From positions 248,001 to 312,000 of the forward strand of contig NZ_CP081960.1 in NCBI RefSeq assembly GCF_019823105.1: DNA of 64,000 bases, in the 5' to 3' direction. This document shows, piece by piece, positions 54,442 to 62,283 of the stretch; position 1 is the stretch's first letter; each line of letters starts with the position of its first letter. A program made the translations under genes and the position numbers. This DNA is from Halobaculum magnesiiphilum. Its GTDB lineage: Archaea > Halobacteriota > Halobacteria > Halobacteriales > Haloferacaceae. The notes under the pieces are model-generated. The model ran no database searches, was not told where the DNA came from, and saw only the letters and a list, made by a program, of their open reading frames with translations.

Positions 54442-57180
54442 TCACGTGGACGTCCGCGCGAGGAACTCGCCGGTCGTAGCCGCCTCGGCGTCCTGCACGT
54501 ACGCGTACGTGCGGAAGGCGACCCGAACGAGCACGAGCACGACGACGAGCGCGTAGGTCCCGATCGCCCCGAAGAGACCGTAACGACTGATCGTCAGGCG
54601 CCCCTCGACAGTCGCAGCCCGATCGGCCGTGGTACTCGCCTCGTCGGTAGCACCGGCCGCCTCGAAGCCCTCAACGGAGTCGTCGTAGCGGCCGTTGATT
54701 CGGTTGATGCGTTCGAGCGCGGTGTCCGCGCGCGCCGGGTTGAACACGAGCGGGTAGCCGGCGAGCACGAGCGTGGCGTTCGATCGGTACCCCGCGTACG
54801 CGGAGTCGGCCGACGCACGGTCGTCGGCGGCGGCGTCAACGAGGGACTGGTAGCGCGCCGAAGCGTCCTCGTACTCGGACTGGTGTCGTTGCTCGGCCTC
54901 CTCGTCGCCCGTGTAGTCTGCGAGTTGCATCAGCGACCGGTGTGCCTCCGCGGACTGGATCGCGGTCTCGTTAGCCTCGGCGACCTCGCTGTAGTGCTCA
55001 CGCTGGGTGGCGACGGTGGCCTCGAACGCCGAATCGGCCGCCGCGACCCCGCTCTGTGCGGTCGATCGAAGCTCGGGCTGTTCGAGCGAGTCGGCGTACT
55101 GCCGCATCAGGTCACGGGCGACGGCCGCCCTGGCGAGCGAGCGCTGTGCCTGCGCGTAGCTCCCGTTGCTCTGTGCCGCCCGGGCGGCGTCGAGCGAGTC
55201 GACGAACAGCAGCGTCGCCCGTCCCGCCGCCAGCCCCCGCGAGAGGTCGGAGCCAGGGACCTCGTCGTCGCCACGGAGGCGCTCCTCCATCGACAGGAGC
55301 ATCTCGTTCATCGGTCCGGCGGTGTCGCGTTTCCACTGTTCCTCGGAGTCGTACTCGCCGAGGGGCTCGGTGATACGGTCGAAGCTGTACGGCTTCGCCG
55401 CCGCGGTCACGGTGATCGTCTGTGTCTCGACGCCGTCGCCGGAGATGCGGAACCGCCAGCGGTACTGCTGGTACAGCTCCGCCTGCGTATCGAACTGCAG
55501 CGCGACGACCATCGGCCGCACTTCGCCCGCATCGACGGTGCCGCTGGGCTGGCTGACCACAGTGAGCCAGCGGTCCGGGCCGTCGACCTTCTCGACTTGC
55601 AGGTTCTCGATCGACTCGAAGCCGAGCCGCTCGGCCACGTCGATCGTCTGCGTGCGGTTCTCGGTGATCGTCACGTCGCCGTACGTGACGGACTCGGACA
55701 CCGACAGCTCGGGTTCCTGTGCGATCGTCACCGTCCGCGTGATCGTCTGTGTGCCGGCGTCCTCCGTCTGCACGGTTATCTCGACGTCGTATTCCCCCTC
55801 AGGCGTGTCGTCGTCGGCCGCCAGCGAGAGCGTCGCCGAGCCGGTCGAGAGTCCCTCGACGGTGTTCGGGACGCTCGAGACGTCGGCGGTGATGTACTCG
55901 CCGCCCTGCACCATCTCCGCCTCGGCGCTCACGACGTTCATCTCCAGGTCGCCCGAGTTGACGATGCCGACCTCCTCGCTCGCTTGGAACGTCGAGGTCG
56001 AGGACTTGGGTTCGTCGAACGGGATGTCCGTGTCGGACGCCTCGACCTCCTCGAGGTTCGCGGGGTAGATCACCCGACCGGTGACGGTGAAGGTGTAGCT
56101 GGGAGCGTCCTGGGCCTCGGGCGTCACGCGCACGTCCCACTCCAGTTCATCGTGTTGGTCCGCGCTGTCGCGCGCATTCATCGTCACCGAGACGGTGTCG
56201 CTGCCGCCCGGGCTCGTGGTGGCGTACTGGAGCCCGTCGAAGGAGACGCTGCCGTCAGTCTCCGCGCCGATGATCTCGACATCAAGCCCGTCGATGCCGT
56301 CGTTGCCGGCGATCTCCTCGATCTGGAAGTCGGCCGTGCTGGAGGAACCGACGAGCACGTCGCCGACGTTCACCTCGTCGTCCGGCACGGAGGCGATCGG
56401 CGGCTTCGCGACGTCGACGGAGACGGTCACATCCCGGTTTTGGGTACTCTGGAGGTTGTCCTCCAGCGTCATCGTGAAGCTATACGATCCCGCCGAGACG
56501 TCGTCGTCAGCGGTGACCTGTATCTCCACGTCGCCCTCGTCGTTCGCGTCGATCGTGTCGGGGATCGATTCGGTGTCGACGGAGAAGCCCGAGGGGACGT
56601 TCGAGAACGTCGCTTCGGAGATGACCATCGCACCCTCGCCCGTGTTCGGGACGCTCACGTCGAAGGTACTGGACTGCGACTGGCTGTCGGGATCATCGAA
56701 CACCAGCGTCGGATCCCCGGCATCCGGGAAGCCGAACTCGGGGTACAACACGTCAACAGACACGTCGAGGCTCTCGGAGTGTGAGGCTGCACCGGAGATC
56801 TGGGCCGTCCCGGAGTACGTCTGTTCGCTGACCTCTCCAGTCACGCTAACGTCGTAGGTGACCTCGTACTCCGCGCCTGCGACGACGGTCCAGGAACTGG
56901 AACTCCCTCCGCCACCGCCACCTGCGTCGATCCGATCCCACGAGTCGAACTCGAAGACGACGTTCCCGTTCGCCCGGGTGATCTCATCGGTCGCCTGAAC
57001 TGTCCCGTTCGAGTTAGCCGTGAACGTGAACGACAGCTCGTCGGTCACCGTCTGGTCGGTGAGCGCCGCGTCCTTCTCGACGGTCGTGGAGACCCCGACT
57101 GCCGGCGTCGCCGCGCCGAGCGCGACGACGACGGCGAAAATGATCGCGAACAGTCGCACTGCGGTGGTCGTCCGGGTCAT
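54442..57180 (-). CDS. Exported membrane-anchored protein with beta-sandwich ectodomain, 912 aa
   Basis: From ATG 57180, a Sec-type signal peptide (TTTAVRLFAIIFAVVVALGAATPAVGV) is followed by ~570 residues of beta-sandwich repeats of CARDB/Ig type (for instance STFDVSVPNTGEGAMVISEATFSNVPSGFSV, and TADFQIEEIAGNDGIDGLDVEIIGAETDGSVSF). A helical segment rich in Ala/Glu/Arg (about 610-830) comes next, then a C-terminal membrane helix (GAIGTYALVVVLVLVRVAFRTYAYV) with a short cytosolic tail. The bulk lies outside the cell. ATG overlaps the stop of the upstream gene (ATGA), so it is translated in sequence with it. No known family recognised. Confidence 0.8.
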   Translation of the reverse strand: MTRTTTAVRLFAIIFAVVVALGAATPAVGVSTTVEKDAALTDQTVTDELSFTFTANSNGTVQATDEITRANGNVVFEFDSWDRIDAGGGGGGSSSSWTVVAGAEYEVTYDVSVTGEVSEQTYSGTAQISGAASHSESLDVSVDVLYPEFGFPDAGDPTLVFDDPDSQSQSSTFDVSVPNTGEGAMVISEATFSNVPSGFSVDTESIPDTIDANDEGDVEIQVTADDDVSAGSYSFTMTLEDNLQSTQNRDVTVSVDVAKPPIASVPDDEVNVGDVLVGSSSTADFQIEEIAGNDGIDGLDVEIIGAETDGSVSFDGLQYATTSPGGSDTVSVTMNARDSADQHDELEWDVRVTPEAQDAPSYTFTVTGRVIYPANLEEVEASDTDIPFDEPKSSTSTFQASEEVGIVNSGDLEMNVVSAEAEMVQGGEYITADVSSVPNTVEGLSTGSATLSLAADDDTPEGEYDVEITVQTEDAGTQTITRTVTIAQEPELSVSESVTYGDVTITENRTQTIDVAERLGFESIENLQVEKVDGPDRWLTVVSQPSGTVDAGEVRPMVVALQFDTQAELYQQYRWRFRISGDGVETQTITVTAAAKPYSFDRITEPLGEYDSEEQWKRDTAGPMNEMLLSMEERLRGDDEVPGSDLSRGLAAGRATLLFVDSLDAARAAQSNGSYAQAQRSLARAAVARDLMRQYADSLEQPELRSTAQSGVAAADSAFEATVATQREHYSEVAEANETAIQSAEAHRSLMQLADYTGDEEAEQRHQSEYEDASARYQSLVDAAADDRASADSAYAGYRSNATLVLAGYPLVFNPARADTALERINRINGRYDDSVEGFEAAGATDEASTTADRAATVEGRLTISRYGLFGAIGTYALVVVLVLVRVAFRTYAYVQDAEAATTGEFLARTST

Positions 57181-58178
57181 TGACCCGACACCTCCACGGG
57201 GTCGCGAGGGACGATCCGTCCCACCTTCGAGCCGTCGACGTCCTCGGCCCACGTCGCGATCCGCCAGCCGAACGCGGCGGCGACGAGGCCGACGAGGAGC
57301 GCGTACACGAGCGCGAGGATCGTCGCGGCGACCGACAGCGAGAACAGCGCGTCGCTGGTGGCGGTCGCGAGCGTGTTCGCGCGTTCACTCTCGGCGTCGA
57401 GCCCGTGTTTCTCGGCCAACTGTACGGCGACGGCGGCGTCGCTGTTCGCCGACCGCGCGTCGGTGTACGTGCCGAACACGCCCGGACCGAGCGCGGTTAT
57501 CGCCGCGACGGGCGAGCCGCACGCGTCGCCGCAGTCGTCGACGAACGTCCCGGCGGCGCTCATCGCCGACTCCATGCGCTCGCGGTCGGACTCGTAGATC
57601 GCCCGAACTCGGCTCGCCTCGGCGCTCACCGTCGAGTACCGGTCGCTCGCGCCGGCAGCCTCGAACGCCGCCGCGGCGCTCTCGAGGGCGACGAGTTCCG
57701 CCGACGTGTCGGTCGCCTCGCGAGAGCGCTCGTACAGCGCCTCGCCGCGCTGGCGGTAGAAGCGTTCGAGGCCGAGACGCGCCAACGTCGCGTAGTTGTC
57801 GCCGCCGGCCGCCTCGAGCTGATCGATCGCCTCCGCGGTGGCGTCGGCTCGGTCGAGGCTCTCGGAGCTGCTTTCGTTCTGTGCGGCGCCGTAGGCCGCG
57901 GTGAACTCGTCGAGGACCGCCACGACCGCGGCCATGCGTTCGCGGTCGGCCTCGGTGAACTCGCCGGTCTGTACGTCCGTGACCGCCTGTCCGCGCATCA
58001 CCTCGAACTCGCTGTACGTCGACAGCGCCGGCGAGTCCTCGTACTGCCGCAGTTCCGCGAGGAACTCGTCGGCCGTCTCGGCGTCCGTCTGGGCCGCTCC
58101 GACGGGCACCGTGCCGACGACGAGCAGGAGACACACGGCAAGCGTCGCGATCGGTGGGGTTGAGTGATTGGATAGCAT
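57177..58178 (-). CDS. Exported helical protein with C-terminal membrane helix, 333 aa
   Basis: Start ATG 58178 gives a signal peptide (PPIATLAVCLLLVVGTVPVGAAQ), a long alpha-helical ectodomain (about 30-275, rich in Ala, Glu, Arg and Ser; VAVLDEFTAAYGAAQNE, ESAAAAFEAAGASDRY) and a C-terminal membrane segment (SLSVAATILALVYALLVGLVAAAFGW) with a 25-residue cytosolic tail. A cysteine pair (DDCGDACGS) could form a disulfide outside the cell. No known family recognised. Its helical ectodomain resembles the membrane-proximal helical part of the downstream protein, so they may interact. Translation is coupled to the downstream gene by an ATGA overlap. Confidence 0.78.
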   Translation of the reverse strand: MLSNHSTPPIATLAVCLLLVVGTVPVGAAQTDAETADEFLAELRQYEDSPALSTYSEFEVMRGQAVTDVQTGEFTEADRERMAAVVAVLDEFTAAYGAAQNESSSESLDRADATAEAIDQLEAAGGDNYATLARLGLERFYRQRGEALYERSREATDTSAELVALESAAAAFEAAGASDRYSTVSAEASRVRAIYESDRERMESAMSAAGTFVDDCGDACGSPVAAITALGPGVFGTYTDARSANSDAAVAVQLAEKHGLDAESERANTLATATSDALFSLSVAATILALVYALLVGLVAAAFGWRIATWAEDVDGSKVGRIVPRDPVEVSGQ

Positions 58179-58180
58179 CG

Positions 58181-61078
58181 TCAGTACATCGTCCTGTTGA
58201 GTCGGTCGAGCAGCCGCGGGTGTTCGAACAGTTCCGCGACCGCCTCGGCGAACCCGGCGACAGCGAAGACGAACGCCGCGTTGCGCACCTCGTCCGACTC
58301 CCTCGTCTCGCTTTCGTACGCCTGGAGTTCCTCGAGTACGTCGCCCGCGGGGGAGATGACGTTCACCTCGCCACGGTTGTCCTCGACGGTCGATTCGGCC
58401 TCCGAGAGCTTCGATTTCAGTTCGGCTCGCTGGCTCACACGGTCGGCCGCTGCCAGCTCGAAGAGGTCGTCGAGGTCGTAGTCGGCCCGCCACTCCTCGG
58501 AGGCCTCGCGCATGTCGGCGCACGCGCTGAAGAGGTCGACGTTGTGTTTCGTGTTCATCGCGTTGTCGACGCCCTCGACGCAGCCGCGACCCGCGGACAA
58601 CGTCGCGTCGACGACCGGATCGGGTTCGACGCCGGTCTCCGCGAAGCGGGTTCCCGACTCGGGGACCCGTTCGACGGCGTCGGCCAACGACTGCGCGACG
58701 CTGGCGTAGTAGCCGTGGATGGCCGAGTCGAGACGCCCACCCGGCAGGAGGTCGTCCGCCTCGCGGCGCAACGCCTCCAGCGATTCCCGCTGTGTCGCCG
58801 ACAACTCGTATTCGAAGGGCACGTCCAGTGTGACGGACGTGGTGTCGTCCTCGGGGACGGTGACCCGCGATCGAACGTCCTCGAACGGGGCGCCGTCGAC
58901 CGAGCCGACCAGGGTATACTCGCCCGCCGGAAGGCCGACCGCGTCGTCGCCCTCGTCGGTCGGGCTCGACTCCTGGAGCCGCTCGCGAAGCCACTCGTCG
59001 TCGGTATCGAGGCTAACATCTACCGCGTCCGTCGGCTCCCCGCCGATCGCGGTTTCGAGCCTGAGTGTGCCGGTCTTACCGACGACCCGCAGCTCCGACG
59101 GGAGGTCGTTCGGGTCGTTCACCCTGCGGGAGTCGGGCTCGTATCGATCGTGTGTCGCGGTCACCTCCACGGAGGAGGCGGTCACCGGGAGCGTCAGCGA
59201 CGCCCGCCCGTTGGCGTCGGTCGGCTCGGAGATCCGCTCGCCGTCGAACTCGGCGGTCACGGTCGCACCCTCCACCGGCTCCCCGGTCTCGTCGATGACG
59301 CTGACGTGTTTGCTCACGGGTTGGAAGCTGAGAGTCAGTTTCTCGTCGAGCAACTCCGCCGTCTCGGTGACGGTGGTGCCGTTGTAGGAGGCGGTGAACT
59401 CGTACGGCTCGGCGTTGAGCGTCCACGTAACGACCCCGCCGTCGACGGCCTCTTCTCGACCGCCGCTTTCGTGGTTGACGCCGCTCGTCGACGCCGATGA
59501 CTGCCCGGTCGGGCGTGCCGTCAGGTACACCTCATCCGAGAGCCGCTCGTTCGCGAACCCGTCGGTGATCCGAACGCGGACGTCCCGCGTCCGCTGTGTT
59601 GCTGCCGACGCGCCGGAGCCAGAGCCGCCGCCTATCGACTGGCCGACGACGTAGCCGACCCCCAACACGATCAGCACGGCCAGTCCGGCGCCCAAGCCGA
59701 GCGTGAACTGACCGCCGGGGACGCCCCCGGAGCCGAACGGGAGCAGGGACGACTCGTTCCCGGTCGACCCGTTCGGCGCGGCCGTTCCGTTCGTCCCGGT
59801 CGCCTGCGTACCGTTCGTCACCGGAACGAGCGACGAGCTCCCCTCCCCGTCGCCGACGGCAACGGTTTGTGACGGCGCGTTGGCGAAGGCGACGACCATT
59901 CGGTAGGTGCCGTTCCTATCGAGGCCTTGTCCGTCCGGGAGCCCGGACAACGCGAGCGTCGAGCCGTCCGTGGCCGCATCGCTCACCACTTCGATATCGC
60001 GTTCGGTCGACAACAGGACGAACGAGACGTCCTGTCCAGTGAAGCTCGTCTCCGCGAGAGTCACGCTCCGTTGGCCGTCGTCGACGGCCGCGGAAACGGC
60101 GCCGGTAGGCTCGTGGGTTTGCGACAGAACCGACGAGCCGTCCGTCGAGACATCGACGGCGATGCTGTCGGTGCCGGCGACGTACTCGTTCTCGACGGTC
60201 ACCGACGTAACGCCGTCAGTCCCCTCCGCGGTCGTCGTCTCCGCGTACTCGCCGTCCGGGTCGGTCGTGTTGAGGTACACACCGTATTCAGTGTCGGCGA
60301 CCAACAGCGGCGACTGTACCGTCACGCGTCCCGGCGACACGAGGACGGTCGCGTCGGGGGCGACGTCAGCGAGCGTCACGCCGGTATCGCCCGTGACCGA
60401 CGGTCCGCCGTCGATCGCCGCGAGCGTCAGGGTCGCCGGGGGCGCCAGCAGCCCGGTGAACGCGCCGTTTCGGTCGATCGTGACCGTCCCGTTCTCGAGC
60501 GTCGCCGAGAGCGTCGCGGACCGGTCGTCGCCGTCGGCGGTCGCCGCAAGATCGAACGACGACCCATTGAGGCCTGCGGTTGCGTCCGTCGCATCCAGGG
60601 TAAGCCGTCCGCTGTCGTCGAAGGACGCGCTCCCGTCGGCGATGTCGAGGTGCCGGAGGTCGACACCCTGTTCGGTGAGGTAGTCGGTCCGGTTCCCATC
60701 GGACTCCTGATACACCTGGACGGTCGCGTTCGCCAGGGAGAAGTCGGGGAGGTCACTCGAGGCGACTCGGTAGCGGTACACTTCGCTCTCGTTCGGGTTC
60801 TGAGCCGTTGTGGTGACGGTGTCTTCCTCGCCGGCCGATTCAATCAGGACGTTCACCTCCGACTCGTCGCCGACACGCTCGGCGTCGAGTTCGAACTCGA
60901 GCGTTCCCGAGTCCGTCCGGTTCAGGTCACCGGGCGCCATCACCGTCCCCGAGGTCGTCAGTTCGTCCGCCGTGTCGGAGGCGGGAGCGACGGCAGTCAC
61001 GGCCGCCGTCGCCGGTCCGGCGACGAGCGCGAGCGCGAGGAGCGCAACGAGCACCGACTGGAGTGTGCTGGTTCCCAT
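58181..61078 (-). CDS. Transmembrane protein with external and cytosolic beta-sandwich parts, 965 aa
   Basis: From ATG 61078. A signal peptide (1-26) is followed by an outer region of ~430 residues of beta-rich repeats with N-glycosylation-type sites. A single membrane helix spans about 458-479 (TLGLGAGLAVLIVLGVGYVVGQ). A cytosolic part of ~480 residues begins with a beta domain at 495-595, then a carboxypeptidase-regulatory-like domain (HVSVIDETGEPVEGATVTAEFDGERISEPTDANGRASLTLP), a PEGA-like domain (TGTLRLETAIGGEPTDAVDVSLDTDDEW) and a C-terminal helical region. It links the cell exterior to the cytosol and could anchor the FtsZ-like protein encoded directly upstream (5-base gap). The longer reading to 62035 covers the FtsZ-like gene and is not real. 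Confidence 0.82.
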   Translation of the reverse strand: MGTSTLQSVLVALLALALVAGPATAAVTAVAPASDTADELTTSGTVMAPGDLNRTDSGTLEFELDAERVGDESEVNVLIESAGEEDTVTTTAQNPNESEVYRYRVASSDLPDFSLANATVQVYQESDGNRTDYLTEQGVDLRHLDIADGSASFDDSGRLTLDATDATAGLNGSSFDLAATADGDDRSATLSATLENGTVTIDRNGAFTGLLAPPATLTLAAIDGGPSVTGDTGVTLADVAPDATVLVSPGRVTVQSPLLVADTEYGVYLNTTDPDGEYAETTTAEGTDGVTSVTVENEYVAGTDSIAVDVSTDGSSVLSQTHEPTGAVSAAVDDGQRSVTLAETSFTGQDVSFVLLSTERDIEVVSDAATDGSTLALSGLPDGQGLDRNGTYRMVVAFANAPSQTVAVGDGEGSSSLVPVTNGTQATGTNGTAAPNGSTGNESSLLPFGSGGVPGGQFTLGLGAGLAVLIVLGVGYVVGQSIGGGSGSGASAATQRTRDVRVRITDGFANERLSDEVYLTARPTGQSSASTSGVNHESGGREEAVDGGVVTWTLNAEPYEFTASYNGTTVTETAELLDEKLTLSFQPVSKHVSVIDETGEPVEGATVTAEFDGERISEPTDANGRASLTLPVTASSVEVTATHDRYEPDSRRVNDPNDLPSELRVVGKTGTLRLETAIGGEPTDAVDVSLDTDDEWLRERLQESSPTDEGDDAVGLPAGEYTLVGSVDGAPFEDVRSRVTVPEDDTTSVTLDVPFEYELSATQRESLEALRREADDLLPGGRLDSAIHGYYASVAQSLADAVERVPESGTRFAETGVEPDPVVDATLSAGRGCVEGVDNAMNTKHNVDLFSACADMREASEEWRADYDLDDLFELAAADRVSQRAELKSKLSEAESTVEDNRGEVNVISPAGDVLEELQAYESETRESDEVRNAAFVFAVAGFAEAVAELFEHPRLLDRLNRTMY

Positions 61079-61083
61079 CTCGG

Positions 61084-62283
61084 TCACCTCGCGTTGATCG
61101 ACACGTAGCGTTCGAGGTTCTCCGTGAGGTCGGCGACGTGCGCCTCCGAGATGGAGTCCTCGGGCGCGTTCCCGAGCTGACGTGCGGCCTCGACGTTCTG
61201 CTTGTGCGTCTCGAAAGCGTCCCGAGAGTGATCGAGCAGCGGGTTCAGGTCGAAGCCGCCGAGCAACACCAGCACGTCCACGTCGTTGCCGCGGGTCTGC
61301 TTCGGCGTGAGCGTCGTCATCCCGACCGCGCCGCCGATGTCGTTGTCGCGCTTCCACTCGCCGAAGGCCGACTGGACGCCGGTCTCGGTGATGTCGCCCG
61401 ACTCGATGAGCTGTTCGGGCGCGCGAACGACCGCGTACGCCGCACGCGCCGTCGTCACGTCCATCGGGACGAACGTCTGTTCGGCCGCGCGGTCGAACAT
61501 CAGTTCGTATTCGAGCATCCGCCCGTTGAGGCCGGTCGCGACCGCGGGCGTGAAGTGGTACGCGCCGATGTTCGACGGCTGGGCGACGTAATCCTCCACG
61601 TCGATGACGCCGCGGGCCTCGCGGCCGGCGCTGATGAACAGGTCGATCGCGGTGACGATCTTGTCGTTCACCGCGTCGTAGCTGCCCTGATCCCCGTCGC
61701 CGTCGAGGTGGGAGTTGCTCGCCAGCAACACCATGTCGGCGTTCTGCTGGCCGTCCCGTCGCATCAGGAGGCGTGACAGCCCCATCAGGGCGTTGAACTG
61801 CCGCTGTGCGGGCTCGTCGTAGTAGGGCCACGCCGCCAGCGCGACGTGGACGACGCTGTCCATCCAGGGCCGGAGGTTCGACGCGTCCGACCCGCCGGAC
61901 AGCTGTTCGATCAGGTACGGGATCGACCCGTTGCCGGTCCCGCCGCCGAGCGTCGTCATGTGCATGAACGCGTCGGCGCCGGTCATCCGCTCTTGAATGT
62001 CGCCGACGATGAGGTCGACGTCCTCGCGTGCACACTGCTCGCCGGCGATGAAGTTGTTGCCGACGCCGCGCTTGGATCCGAACACCGTCGTGTACTCGGA
62101 GGTGTCGTCGAGCGACGCCCGCTCGATGGTGTTCAGGATGTCCGCGCGGTTCGTGTTCAACAGCGCGATCCTGTCGTCGATGCCGGGGTTCTCCTCGCGG
62201 GCGAGCAGTTCGGCCGCGATCCGGCCGCCGCCCTCACCCGATGCGACCACGCCCCAACGGGTGAACGTGTCCGCCCGGGACAT
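61084..62283 (-). CDS. Divergent tubulin/FtsZ-family GTPase (FtsZ-like-1 type)
   Basis: 399 residues. The FtsZ/tubulin fold is shown by SGEGGGRIAAELLA (15-28), LLNTNRADI (41-49) and the tubulin signature GGGTGNGS (113-120). The catalytic T7 loop of FtsZ, G-x-I-N-x-D-x-x-D, is replaced by GVIDVEDYV (225-233), so hydrolysis may be weak or differ. It lacks the usual FtsZ C-terminal tail. It is neither FtsZ1, FtsZ2 nor a typical CetZ; it fits the divergent family predicted to drive membrane remodelling. It overlaps the coiled-coil gene (ATGA) and precedes the membrane protein by five bases, so a filament scaffold tied to those proteins is likely. Confidence 0.82.
   Translation of the reverse strand: MSRADTFTRWGVVASGEGGGRIAAELLAREENPGIDDRIALLNTNRADILNTIERASLDDTSEYTTVFGSKRGVGNNFIAGEQCAREDVDLIVGDIQERMTGADAFMHMTTLGGGTGNGSIPYLIEQLSGGSDASNLRPWMDSVVHVALAAWPYYDEPAQRQFNALMGLSRLLMRRDGQQNADMVLLASNSHLDGDGDQGSYDAVNDKIVTAIDLFISAGREARGVIDVEDYVAQPSNIGAYHFTPAVATGLNGRMLEYELMFDRAAEQTFVPMDVTTARAAYAVVRAPEQLIESGDITETGVQSAFGEWKRDNDIGGAVGMTTLTPKQTRGNDVDVLVLLGGFDLNPLLDHSRDAFETHKQNVEAARQLGNAPEDSISEAHVADLTENLERYVSINAR

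Noticed and set aside
54883-56784. 633-codon plus-strand frame opposite the exported 912-aa protein
   Set aside because: It shows the typical Arg/Val/Gly shadow composition, while the minus strand has a signal peptide, repeated Ig-like domains and a membrane helix.
61079-62035. Long N-terminal extension of the 965-aa membrane protein
   Set aside because: It overlaps the whole FtsZ-like gene in another frame; the internal ATG at 61078 starts a normal signal peptide.
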